Shown here: positions 12,497 to 24,800 of the stretch, one piece after another
Layout of the letters: every line of letters begins with the position of its first letter
How positions within the stretch are numbered: position 1 is the first letter of the stretch
Origin: Euborellia annulipes
Lineage: Eukaryota; Arthropoda; Insecta; Dermaptera; Anisolabididae
Length of the DNA stretch: 64,000 nucleotides
NCBI GenBank assembly: GCA_023213315.1
Contig: JAKCPI010000983.1
Span: 1 to 64,000, forward strand
Direction of reading: 5' to 3'
Made by a program: the position numbers and the translations under genes
Notes under the pieces: model-generated
Databases searched by the model: none
Told to the model about the DNA's origin: nothing
The model's input: only the letters and a program-made list of their open reading frames with translations

Positions 12497-12639
12497 ATGA
12501 ATCTAAGCGTTTTGATGGCACAGCACAACGTGACACGCGACGAATGGCTTCGGCACCTTCAAAGGCAAAGTCCAACCTGCATCTACTGCTGCAGTGAACT
12601 CTTCCAAAATTGGACGGAGGCCTATCGGAAAATTCACGG
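12497..12639 (+). CDS. GPCR exon 1 (start codon, extracellular N-terminus)
   Basis: The exon follows a strong acceptor (TTTTCTTCCCAG ending at 12491) and the ATG at 12497 is six bases into it, so a non-coding 5' exon probably lies upstream. It encodes 47 codons plus two bases, including NLS, NVT and NWT sequons and a cysteine cluster (CIYCC, residues 28-32). It ends CACGG before GTAAAT. Joined to exon 2 it reads AYRKIHG-YASLTV, the usual lead into TM1 of this receptor family, which is why I assign it although it lies 16.5 kb upstream. Confidence 0.8.
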
Positions 12640-14952
12640 GTAAATAGACACTTAAAATTAATCGAGAATGCTGAAATTTGGTTTGCAAAATCATAAGGGG
12701 GCCTAATGCCCAGTTGCACCAACTAGTCTCAGATCTTGGCTTGGTCAAGTCCGTCTTGAACTCAAGTCTCAGCTTGAGATTTAAAACGTTGCACCAATGA
12801 ATCTTCAAATGATCTTACCCAAGCTGCCTTTAAGAAAAAACAACATCTGGCAACCTCGCATTTTTGTTACAAATTAGCCACTAGGCGGCACTGCAGGACA
12901 ACAAAAAACATATTTGCTAACCAAAATCTGACCAAAATAAAAATAAATAAATAAATAATCAGCTTAATCTGTTTTATCAAATTCTGTCAACAAAAAAATA
13001 TTAACAAATTTTAATAAGTGAAGTATTTTTAGGCCCTCATTGGGGAATAAAAAAGAGAAAAATTTTCATAATATATTTTTCTAGACAAACTATTGAATGA
13101 AATGGTACAAAAAAACACAAACAAATTGTAAGTTAATTTACAGTATTTTTTTTTTAATTTAAAATAAATAAATTTACTTACTTTTTGTTTGACGTTTTTC
13201 TGCCACTTCAATTCAATCAACTTTTAAATCTATTATTTTTAATATCTATTTAAAATATTTAATATAATATATATTATATTTTTAATAATGGGTTTATTTA
13301 ATTAATAAACAAATTAATAATTTAATTTAGGCTAATATTTTAATTTAATATATTAATAAATTTAACAGTAAAAATATATTTAATATATTTATTTAAAATC
13401 ATATTGAATTTTGACAGATATATTTTGAAAATACGAGGTTATGTCAAAACCTTCTCTGTCAATTATAACATTATGCAAACATCAAAATCTTCACCTCCGA
13501 TCAGCTCCATCCACACCAATATTCACGTTTTCTATTAATATCTTGAAGTAAAAACCAATTTATAGCGATTAAAAACAGTTTAAACTTTTACACACCGTCT
13601 ATGCTTCAACAAATTTTATTTCGAATTTTTTATATATAATATAAATATACCTGGTAAATTTTTTAAAAATTCTTGACAGGCAGTTTGAAAATATAATTTT
13701 TTTTTTAAATAATAACAATAAGATTGATTAATTTAAAAAAAAATATATATTCTAAGGGATTATATAGATAGTTGAATAGATAAAATGTCACAATTCTCCT
13801 TTTAGGTTACGAATTCAGGCTGAGAGGAACTTAAGTCGCCAAATTTGACTACTTGAGATGTAAGCTCAAAATCAGGACTTACGTTCGTATTAAATGTTGG
13901 TGCAACACTCTAAGTTCAAATGAAAGATGTAAGACGATCTTGAGACTTGAGATATTTTGGTGCAACTGGGCATAAAATCACTAATAAATAAACATTGGAT
14001 TAAACAAGGCCTACATAATTTATGAGGACCTCGGATTTTCCTAAATACAGTAGAAGTCAGAGCAGTTTCCTCTACCACCCCTATAATAATGTTAATGTTA
14101 CAAAAAATCTTTCGTTCATTTCTTTTGCACTAGGGGTGGAAAAGGCGCTCGAAAAGTTAATTTTCGATTCTTGGAATCGATTAATCATTTCTGAAAGTTG
14201 ACTTAAATTAAAAATTAAAAATTCTATAGCTCGTGCTTAGCCCGGTATTAGGCCTAGGGATGAAACGATACGAGTAAATACAAGTACTTACTCGATACAT
14301 TTTTTTCGATACCAAGTACTTTTGGAATCGATACTTTGGAATCGAGTACCAAGTAAGTATCGGTCAAAAATACTCGTATCGATACTCGGTCCACGTATGC
14401 GATAATTAATTAGGTAGGAAGAACATTTACGTACATTTGTTCTTATTAACAATAGAAATAAGTGGATTTGTTGGTACCACTGTATTTTAATTTTTATTAT
14501 TTGCGTGTTCAACAGGGAAACATCTTGAAAAATTATTATTTTGGATAGCACTTCTAAAACTGAAATTTTTTCTTAGTCGTAATTGTTTTTTTTTTTTTTT
14601 TCCTCCAAGAACTTGATGTTTTATGGCTGTGGAGATTTAATCAAGATTCGCAGGGATTTTGGAGCCAGGAGATTAAATAAAAAACTTTTATTTAATTTTG
14701 TATTTCGGTCTCCAATCACGACCTTTATCAGCGCAAGTATTGTCAATTATACACGATCTTAGGTATTTTTTAATATTCATTGCAATTAAAAATATACAAT
14801 TTATTTTTACTTTGATATGTACAAAAATATTATCTTATACATGCTACTCGGAGGTCTCCGATGATGAAGGTCGTGATTGGCGACCGAAACGTCAGCAAAT
14901 AGAAATTAAATAAAAGATTTTTTATTTAATCTCCTGGCTGCAAAGTTTTTGC

Positions 14953-14984
<32 letters not shown>

Positions 14985-17483
14985 ATTTTATTTCACAATG
15001 TACAATATATAATTTTTGACTTTACAAAACAAACACAAATGCACAGTAAAATAAAATAGTCCGCCAGTAAGCATAGTCCTATGGACCGTGTGCTTTTCAT
15101 AGAATTTTTAGGTTGTTTCCTTTCCACAGAAAAAGTTTCAATAATTAAATTCCTCAACAAGAGTCCACCTGTATTTCCAGGCCTCCGCTGAGTATCCACC
15201 TAATCCCCTCCAGTTCCCACCGTTCATAATTTCAAAGAATTCCTCCCTATCAATAGACTCTGCACCCAACCAGCGTTTCCTTATGAGTCCCAATATAGGA
15301 CAATTGGCCACAAAATGGAAAACATCCTCATTTTCGTTCTTGTTGCAGAGGCTGCATCTCCAGTCTTTCCCATCCAACCAGGGTTTATAGTTCAGGTGAA
15401 TACCTTCTCCTCGAACTTTCATTATCCATGACTTCTCCCTGGTAGACAGTGGCGTGTTTAAGTATGATGCAAAGGTTTTTTTTTTTTTAATCTCGGGGGA
15501 GGGGGGAATTACCCCCTTTACCCCCCCTTGTATCCACCCTTGTCAGCATGTTTGAGGTGACCGACGCCACGCAATTGACTAATCGTTCCCTGAGATGGGG
15601 AACATTACGAAATACGCTTTGCAGCGCTGCCAACTGTTGATAAAAACATTCCCAATTGGTAGGGATGAAACGATACCACTGAGGTATCGATACTTTTACT
15701 CGATACTGGTATCGGTCGCAAGGTATCGTGTACCTACTCGGTATCGATTGAAAAGTATCGATACTTACTCGTATCGGTCAATTTTTTCGTACAATTAAAG
15801 ATAAGCAAAAACATCAGTAAGTACTGATATTATCAAGATTCGCAGGAACTTTGCAGCCAAGAGATTAAATAAAAATCTTTTATTTAATTTATATTTGCTG
15901 ACGTTTCGGTCGCCAATCACGACCTTCATCATCGGAGGCTTCCGAGTAGCAAGTATATGATAATATTTTGGTACATATCAAAGTAAAAAGAAATTAAATT
16001 GTATATTTAATTGCAATGAATATTAAAATACCGAAGATCGTGTATAATTGACAATATTTGCCCTGTAGAAGGTCGTGATTGGCGACCGAAAAGTCGGCAA
16101 ATAAAAATTAAATAAAGATTTTTTATTTAATCTCCTGGCCGCAAAGTCCCTGCGAATCTTAATTAAATCTCTACAGGCATAAAACATTACGTTCTTGAAA
16201 AAAAAAAAAAAAAAAAAATTACGACTAACAAATAAAATCAGTTTTAGAGGTACCTACTACCCAAAAAGAATAATTTTTCAAGATATTTCCCTGTTAAACA
16301 CTCCTATAATAAAAATTAAAATACAGCGGTACAAACCATTCTACTTATTTCTATTGTAAATAAGAACAAATGTACATAAATGTTCTTCCGACCTAACTAA
16401 TCATCGCGTACGCGGACCGAGTATCGATACAAGTATTTTTGACCGATACTTACTTGGTACTCGATTCCAAAGTATCGAATCCAAAATTACTTGGTATCGA
16501 AAGAAAAGTATCGAGTAAGTACTTGTATTTACTCGTATCGTTTCATCCCTACCAATTGGTATGAGTAAAACTTTTCGAGCTACTTGTTTCAGAGAAATAA
16601 ACTAAATTTTGCTATCTTTTATAGTTTAAAAAATATGCATTTTTTAAAACTCCGGAGTTCTTTTATAGACACACTGTATTTTCAATTTAGTGTCAGTGTA
16701 ATATAATAATTTTGTATATTTTACATATAATATTATATGGCTTTCGAATGGGGGGGGGGGGGGCGCTAAAAAGGCATTGTGTCCCGGGCGCGAGTTAAGC
16801 TCTCTACGCCACTGTATCTCTTTAGAAAGTTTTTAAAAAGTCGAAAAGTCGACTTTCAGAAATGATTAATCGACTTTTCGAGCGCCTTTTCCAACCCTAA
16901 GAAAAAGTTCGAGCCAAAGGCGGACGGCGCTGCTATTTAAAAGATAAATAAGAATAACAGTTGTAACAACTAATATTAAATAAAACCCCTGAAATATTTT
17001 TAAAATTAAAAGTTTTAATAATTCATTGCATTAAAGTAAATGAATTTTTTTTGTTTCTTCTCTGGCTCTCTTTTGACTGGAAGTTATTATTAAAATATAA
17101 ACGTTTAAACAAACCCAACAGATGGTAAGCCAATATTTTTTTTTTTTGTTTTTCCCCCCGAGTTGAAACATTGTGCTACTAACGCTAAACGTATATATTT
17201 ACATAATTGGAATTAAAAGTGACGGCTAAAAGAAAAAAAAAACAAAGAAAAAAAATCATTTTTTTTTAGATAGAGGCGTGTGTGTGTGTGTGTTTGTTGT
17301 GACAGATCACGATTTCATTAAAATGTTTCTTCACACTCTATTTTTTTACTTTCTCGTACCCTATATATGAAATATATAGAGAGAGAAAGTATTGGTTTCA
17401 TGTCAAAAATTCGATGTCGAGATTTTGATGGATCTTCACGTTTTGAGGTCCCCTGAATCCAAAAAAGTGGTTTTCGCGACATG

Positions 17484-17533
<50 letters not shown>

Positions 17534-18803
17534 GTGTGTGTGTGTGTGTGTGTTCAATTTTAAGCATGAAGGAATTGAGCTAGGAGGCTGAAATTTTATA
17601 TTTAAGTTAAACACCCCCGGGACCGACAAAATAAGCTTTTAATCAAAATCGGCCAAAAAGTACTAGTACTTTACTGATGTACTTTTTCAGTTTTTTTCGA
17701 TTTTCTCAAAATTCGCTCTAACGATTTTGATTAAAATTCAAAAATCAATTATTTTTTAGATGCTCTTTCAAATGTATATTCTCGTTTTGCCCTCAAAATT
17801 GTTTGAAGCACACTTTACTCTTGTGCTTCATAGGAAAGATAGGAGAAATAAATGGTTGCCATGGTAACCGAATTTAAATCTTTTTCTTTTTATTAGATTA
17901 AAAATCAATTATTATTTTTTTTTTTTTTAAAAAAACATTTACACTTTTTTCTCATTCACACTCACACTCACACACGCATTCACACAGTCTTTTCGGCAAC
18001 TTAGGCCATTTAAGACTTTAAACGATATCCGTTATTTATAATTATACATATTGGGGTCCAGGCATTCTTATATAAGTCATTTGGTATCCAAATGCCTTAT
18101 ATAAAATCATCGGACTGCCTGGGGTCCGAACCCGCGACGTTTGGTATATGAGGTTAGCACGCTAACCTCTACACCATGCCCCGAGGGCCAATTATTATTT
18201 AAACGCCCATTTTTTTTTTTTTTTTTCGGAGAAAACATATCTCTCTCTCTCACAAAACTATCTTCTCTCTTTCTACGCGTTTTAAATTTTTCTACCTTAT
18301 CTTCGCATAGGAACAATGTTAATTTCCTATAGGGATTTGTATGTTAATTTCGATTCAAAAGGGGGTCCCCTTTGGAACTTTTTACGCATTTAAAATTTTT
18401 TTTTCCAATTCTTATGAAATTTTGTATTTATTTACGAATCTATATTGTGTATAAAATGTCCAAATATGAGATTAAAATTTTGAAAAATAATCATAGTTTA
18501 TTTCAAGCAATCAACATTTAAAATGCAAGTTTGAAACTAAGGTGCTATCGGAAACTAAATATATCTCGACACAAAAAATCTGGTGTGACCAGCACAGTGC
18601 ACAACTTTCTCTTACCGAAGGGTAAGAGAAAGTTGTGAAAGTCATGGGCGTAGCCAGACATCTTGTTATAGGGGGCCAACCCCTCGTTAGGACGAGGGGG
18701 GTTTGCAATTAATATATACATAGTTTATTAATTATTTATTTAAATAAAAAAAAAATTAAATTAATGTAGTGGATTGGGGCGTTAAAAAAAATTCCCAATG
18801 GGA

Positions 18804-18836
<33 letters not shown>

Positions 18837-21800
18837 AATTTTTAGGACAAGCCAGGGGGGCAAAGGCCCCCCCCTGCCTCCCCCGGCTACGCCCATATCG
18901 AAAGTTGTGTTTTGTGAATGTCACGCCAGATTTTTTGTGTCGATATATATTTAGTTTCTCTACACAGTAAAAAAAATTTCTTTAATATTAATATATTGAA
19001 AGAGTTGAGCATTTTTAGTAAAATATATTTGTATTAAAGATATTTTATTTATAATAAATATACGTCGACATATTATTAATAGTGACAAAATTTTAAAGTA
19101 TTTAATATAATCAAAAAATTTATTTGAGTAATTTATTCTATTTAATTAAATGTCACTTAAAATAAAACATACATTTTGTTTGCTTTAAATAAAAGCTGCG
19201 GTTTAATCCAAAACAATATTTTTTGATAGTAAATTTACTAAAATTTCTCGCAAGTATCAATATATTAATAGTTAAGATATCAAATTTATTTAAAAGTGAC
19301 AAGTGCGCCCCTAACAGAGAAAAGTGAAATTAAAACAAAAAACCTCCCTTCCAGCTCCCTTCCTCTACTAGTTTGAAGCAGTCGGAAACATGGTCGGAAA
19401 GCAGTTACTTCCAGCGCAGCCATTTTTACATGATCTATACGCTTTCATCAATATATTATTATTTTATATCTCAACTGTGCATTTCGCTTATTTTTAATAG
19501 GCACAATCTCATCAAACAATAGGATGGAATTAGATGATCTTCTAGAAGATTGGGGACTATCAAATATTAGCGAAACCTTAAATGGTAAGTAAAAATTCAT
19601 ATCAACTGAATACTGTTGTATTAGCGGCATTAATTATTAGCTATCTATATAGCGGTGACTTTTTCTAAATTTCTTATCTAATTTTGAATTTATTTTCTAC
19701 AGAAAATGGGATTACAAGCCTAAGCATTCTTTATGCTCTTTTAAACAGTGAAAAAGAACTCGAAACGATATTCCCAAAAGTGGGGTTAAGGTTGATTCTT
19801 CGAAAGAAGTATTATGAATACGGTATGTATGTTTTCCATTCTTCAATATTTTTACTTTTTTTTGATAAGCTAACATATTCAATTATCTATCTGAGATATA
19901 TATATGTCCTCATGAAAAGGTACCAAATCTTCACCGGGATCCAAATAGAGTTTTTATGCTTTCTGTACGGAACACATCCTGCTCAGCAAGTCGGCATTTT
20001 TAGAATGTTTGTATCATTTTTTGTTTGGAAGATATGAATTTTTAAACCTAGTTTTGAGAAAAATGAGTTTAAAGTCTTGTTTTTTCATATTTTTTAAATA
20101 AAATAAATATATTGTGATGGATGGAATATTTCATCATATAAGATGAAGAACTAGAGAATCGAAATCAATAATAAAAAAAAAAATCGATTTTTTTGAACTT
20201 TTTCTAATCGGCTCTCCTGAAAATTTAGCCCAGTATAGATTTGGTAACTTTTCAAGTGGACGGTCACATATATTTAAATTTTATTACGAATTATTTAGTA
20301 TACTCATATCATCATAGACATTTAATACAACCATTTTAAAAATTTAGTCAGCTTTTTTTTTAGATATAAATTTAAATTAATTAATATTTTAAAAAATAAA
20401 TAATTACGTTGCAAGGTTATTTTAAATAAAATTATTTTATTTAAAAATTTCTGGAAATTTTATAGGCACTTGTTAATATTTATTTTTAAATAAATATTTA
20501 TTTTTAAATAAAATGTAATAAACTGGGCATCATATAATTTTAGTAGAAAATAAAAGGTCGAGCAGCTATGTTAATTTCTTTATTTAAGAACCCACAGCGA
20601 CGTTTCGGTCGACTATGCGACTATCTTCATGGCTAGAGTTCAGTCAAAAGAAAAACCTCTCAAGTTCCTTGACTCAATATTGACTTTGGCGCTGAATGCA
20701 TTGTATCTAATGGATCGTAATGAATTTTATGAAATGTCCGTCAAAGAACTTAAGAGGTTTTTCTGTTGACTGAACTCTAGCCATGAAGATGGTCGCATAG
20801 TCGACCGAAACGTCGCTGTGGGTTCTTAAATAAAGAAATTAACATAGCTGCTCGAACTTTTATTTTCTACTACATACTGATTCAGCTATTCGCCTCGCTA
20901 ACATACCATATAATTATACTGGTATACAAAACTATAATTAACTATTAAATCAATTTCACTTTTTAATTATTTTCCAATTTTTACAAAAATATAATAACCG
21001 ATTTTTTTTTGTACATATGAATTTAAAAAATGTGAGTGCATACAACTAAAACTTTTAATTTTAAATCAATTCTCTAAATTACAGATTGCTGCTAATACTG
21101 TTTCTTTGGAATCTTCAACTTCTAATTCATCACCGCTTGTCATAACAAGTATTTCATCAATTTTATCTGCAGTAGAAGAATTAAAAGATATAAACAAAAA
21201 AGAAATAGATAGCAAATATGAATTATTAGAATTTGATGAAAGCGATTTCAGTTGGGAACCACCTGCAAAAAAAAGCTACGGTTTTTGAAAAAAATCATAT
21301 CAATTTAAAACAAGTTTTAGAAGAAAATGCAATAGGACGAGCAATTTTAACAATATATGAAGTTAAAAAAGAACTTTCAACACAGTGCCAAAGTTATTTA
21401 TGTGATATTATTATTGTATAATTACTGGTATGTAATTAAAATTGTATTATATAATTTAATCCATAATAATAAAAAATTATAATAAATGTAAACTCATTGT
21501 TTTAAACTACTATATTTACTTCCTTCATATATTACGGGAGGTTTTAATTATAGACCACATTAGTATTAATTATTTATTAAAAATAAATATTGTAAAACGT
21601 CCCAACTGATTATTCTGCATTCATTTTCAAGTGCACAGGAGTCGTTTTCAAGTCCTGTGCACTTGAAAATGAATGCAGAATAATCAGTTGGGACGTTTTA
21701 CAATATTTATTTTTAATAAATAATTAATACTAATGTGGTCTATAATTAAAACCTCCCGTAATAATAATAATAACCACAAAAGTTCCTTCATATAGTTTAG

Positions 21801-24800
21801 TAATTCATTGAAATTTTTAATTTTTTAATATAACCTATTGAATATTTAACTTAACTACTCAAGTTTTTAATTTTAATATAGCTTCTGTTCGATATTAATA
21901 TATATTTCTTCAATCTAAAAATATGTAGATTTTTCTTAAAATAAAAAAATTTTGACTAAAATAAATAAATATTTTATATAAGTACTGCATTATTAAATTT
22001 GAGGATTCGACCATTTAATTCAAATATCATTATCTTAATAATAAACTTTAGTGATGCTCGGTTTAAATATTGGCATCTTAACTATTAATATATCTAGGGT
22101 TGAGCCGCTTTTGCAAAAGGGATATGAGAATAAAATTATTGTAACTGATTCAAATAGAGGCATCTTAACTATTAATATATCTATATTTTAGCTAGTCATA
22201 TATTATATTTAATAAAAAAATATCAAATATTAGTATTGAACCGACTTTTTATTTCGCCATTATTATGTCAAGGATTTCTTTGCATTAAATATAATCTATT
22301 AACTATAAATATATTGCTTTTTCAGTGTAGTAAGCACCTTAGTTTCAAACGCATTTGAAATAATGATTGCTTAAAATAAACTTTGGTTATTTTTCAAAAT
22401 TTTAATCTCATATTTGGATATTTTAAACACAATAGAGAATCTGAAATAAATACAAAATTTCATAAGAAATGGAAATTTTTTTAACAAATGGAGTTGAACA
22501 AATAATTAATATTTATTAGAATGTGCGGAAGTTTATTCTGTTGTATTCAGGTGGCGATGAACAAAGAATAAAAACAATGTGTTTTTTTATGTAGGATTTA
22601 TTGGCATTTGGCGACTGTAGCTACAGTTTCGAGGTATCCCCCATCTTCAGGCCTGTGAACAATTTACATATTACAGGTTTACAGCTAAATAAATCCTACA
22701 TAAAAAAACACATTGTTTTTATTCTTTGTTCATCGCCACCTGAATACAACAGAATAAACTTCCGCACATTCTAATAAAAAAAAAAAAAAAAAAAAAGAAA
22801 TGGAAATTTTTTTTTTTTTTTAATGTGTAAAAAGTTTGAAAGGGGATCCCTTTTGAATCGAAATCCCCATATGTATTGAGAAGATGCTGACCCGGTGAGA
22901 ATATCGTAATTCCTAGCATCGGAAATACGAATTACCCCATATGGGGATTTAACATTGGCTCTATGGAAGGGAGAGCCGGAAAATGAAATTGAAAAATCTG
23001 AAATACATCAGTAAAGTGTACTTTAAACAATTTTACTTATATACTTTTTAAAGAGCCCGCAAAAGGCGGGCGGCTAGGATCAAGGGCGGATCCAGAGGTG
23101 TGGGGGGGAATCTCAAAGATTTTTTCTGCCAAAAAAAATTTTTTTTTTTCGCGGCACCAAAGTTTTCCGGACACAAAAATTTTTAAATTTGATTTGTATT
23201 TAATACAATAATAATGAATGCTTTTGTTGTTTGTTTTTACTATTTAAAGAAAAACAAACAACAAATGCAGTCATTATATGTTAGATCCTATACAAATTTG
23301 TTCTCTAACCTTAAGGAAGATAGATCTGTAGCCAAACTATTTTAATTTTTTTTTTGGTCGACGTTTCGGACGCCAATCGGAATATATAAAATATTTGAAC
23401 AATATTTTATATATTCTACAACAACATCTATGTGTGTTTTTTTAACAATCCTTGGTCCCGAAGAAGGACGCGATTGGCGTCCGAAACGTCGACCAAAAAA
23501 AAAAAATTAAAATAGTTTTTTATTCTCCTGGCTGCAGATCTACCTTCCTTAAGATTAATATACCAGTATAACAGCCATTTTTACACTTTTATTTGTTCTC
23601 TAAATTGAATCAAAAGAGAGAGAAGATTGATATTAAAAATTAAAAAAAAAAAAAAAGAAAGTTAATGAAAGTTCAATTTGTATTTGATGAATAAAATTTA
23701 AAAAAAAAAAGCCAATCTCCATATTCATATCAATTAGGAAAATGAAAGAATCTTGTTTCCAAAGGACAGAGAGAGAGAGAGAAAACCTTTATATAATAAT
23801 ACGTCATCAGTTTTTTTTTTTTTTTTTTTTTTTAATTTTCTCATTCAAATCCATCTAGAAAATTATAAATTAAAAAAAATGTAGGATAGAATTAATTTGT
23901 GTATGGAAAGAAAAAAAAAATTCAATAAACTTTAGAGGGAATTAAGTAAGCTAACCGCTAGGGGTTCTGTCTAGCTAGGGGATATTCGTCCCCCTGGACA
24001 CCCCTCATCTGGCACGGATCCGTGCAGCATCTGATTGAAATAACTAGAGAATTAGAGTTGAAAAATTAAAAAATTATTGAACGATAAAGTAGTATATATG
24101 GACCCTGTTACGCATTAGTGTGTCAAGCGCCAAAAAAAATTAAAAATTGAGTTAAGGACGGAATATTGTTATAATTAATAGTATTTTTTATGAAATATGT
24201 CCTAAAAAAATATATATATATTTAATGTTACTTGCACAATTGAAAAAAAACTTTTATATATACTAGCCGCGTCGCCCGCCTTCGGCGGGCTTCGCACCTA
24301 GCCGGGGAACCCTGGACACCCCTCCAGCTGGCTCGGGCCCGCCTGCGGCGGACCCTCGCCTTAATTATGAAAAGAAAATTATTATAATTACTATTCCAAT
24401 CCATTGCCTGCTTGAGGATTTGTTTACATTCATGGAATACACAAATATTAAATAATTTTTATAAAGTAATTCAACTAAATAGCTATAAAAATTAAAATTA
24501 AAATTAACAATTTTTATCAAAATAATTAATTTTAAAATATACAAGAAATTTGTTAGGTTGGCAACAAATTGAACTTTCTCATATATATTCATAAACAGTT
24601 TATGAAACAGAGTTCCTATACTTGTATAGGAAGTTTTCTTGAAAATTTTTTTTACAGTGTAGTTAATTTTAGGGCCATGAATTAAATTTGGAAGAATGAA
24701 AAGGAATATTTTACCCTTAATATTTCTTCTGAAGGTCTAGAGAGTGAAAAGTTAAAAAACATTAACATTTGGATCCAAGGGGGGGGGGATGTGGGGGAGG

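Larger units (their letters stand above)
14130..16901. mobile_element. Composite hAT-like element with nested insertions
   Basis: The outer ends GGGTGGAAAAGGCGCTCGAA (14133) and its inverted counterpart CGAGCGCCTTTTCCAACCCT (to about 16900) form long terminal repeats. I found no target duplication. Inside are a partial TAGGGATGAAACGATAC element (from 14257), a foldback (about 14640-14950), a LINE tail, a small CAGTGGCGT unit and a complete hAT at 15659-16551. Confidence 0.55.
19524..21420 (+). pseudogene. SAM-domain protein gene, probably broken
   Basis: Exons at 19524-19584 and 19703-19822 join in phase. They give a compact helical domain (LLEDWGLSNISETLNENGIT ... VGLRLILRKKYYEY) that fits a sterile alpha motif, a protein-protein interaction module. 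A third coding block, 21085-21420, is acidic and serine-rich. It ends with a helix resembling the C-terminus of SAM-containing uncharacterised proteins (RAILTIYEVKKELS...CDIII). The third block is out of phase with exon 2, so an exon is missing or lost. It is also split by a one-base change in an A8 run at about 21270, which gives a stop at 21286-21288. The acceptor TTTTTAATAG at 19491-19500 suggests a 5' non-coding exon. It lies inside a TA-flanked mobile unit. Confidence 0.6.
18963..22327. mobile_element. TA-flanked element carrying a SAM-domain gene
   Basis: The left end CACAGTAAAAAAAATTTC and right end GCTTTTTCAGTG are short inverted ends flanked by TA (18961-18962, 22328-22329). The flanks are the two sides of one palindromic-repeat arm: TTTAGTTTC on the left, GCACCTTAGTTTCAAA on the right. 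These are contiguous in the uninterrupted copy near 54300-54330 (complement). The 3.37 kb between them therefore inserted as one unit. Inside are SAM-gene exons, a TATGTGACCG MITE and two foldbacks. Subterminal ATATTAATAGTTAAGAT motifs occur inverted near both ends. Confidence 0.6.

Noticed and set aside
12414..12808. Overlapping minus-strand frames of about 100 codons
   Set aside because: They are antisense shadows of GPCR exon 1 and the Harbinger terminus. The plus-strand exon has splice sites and family similarity.
17392..17629. Open frames with Cys-Leu-Ser-Val or Thr-Asp-Arg-Gln repeats
   Set aside because: They are translations of the (TGTC)n/(TG)n microsatellite in a dispersed repeat.
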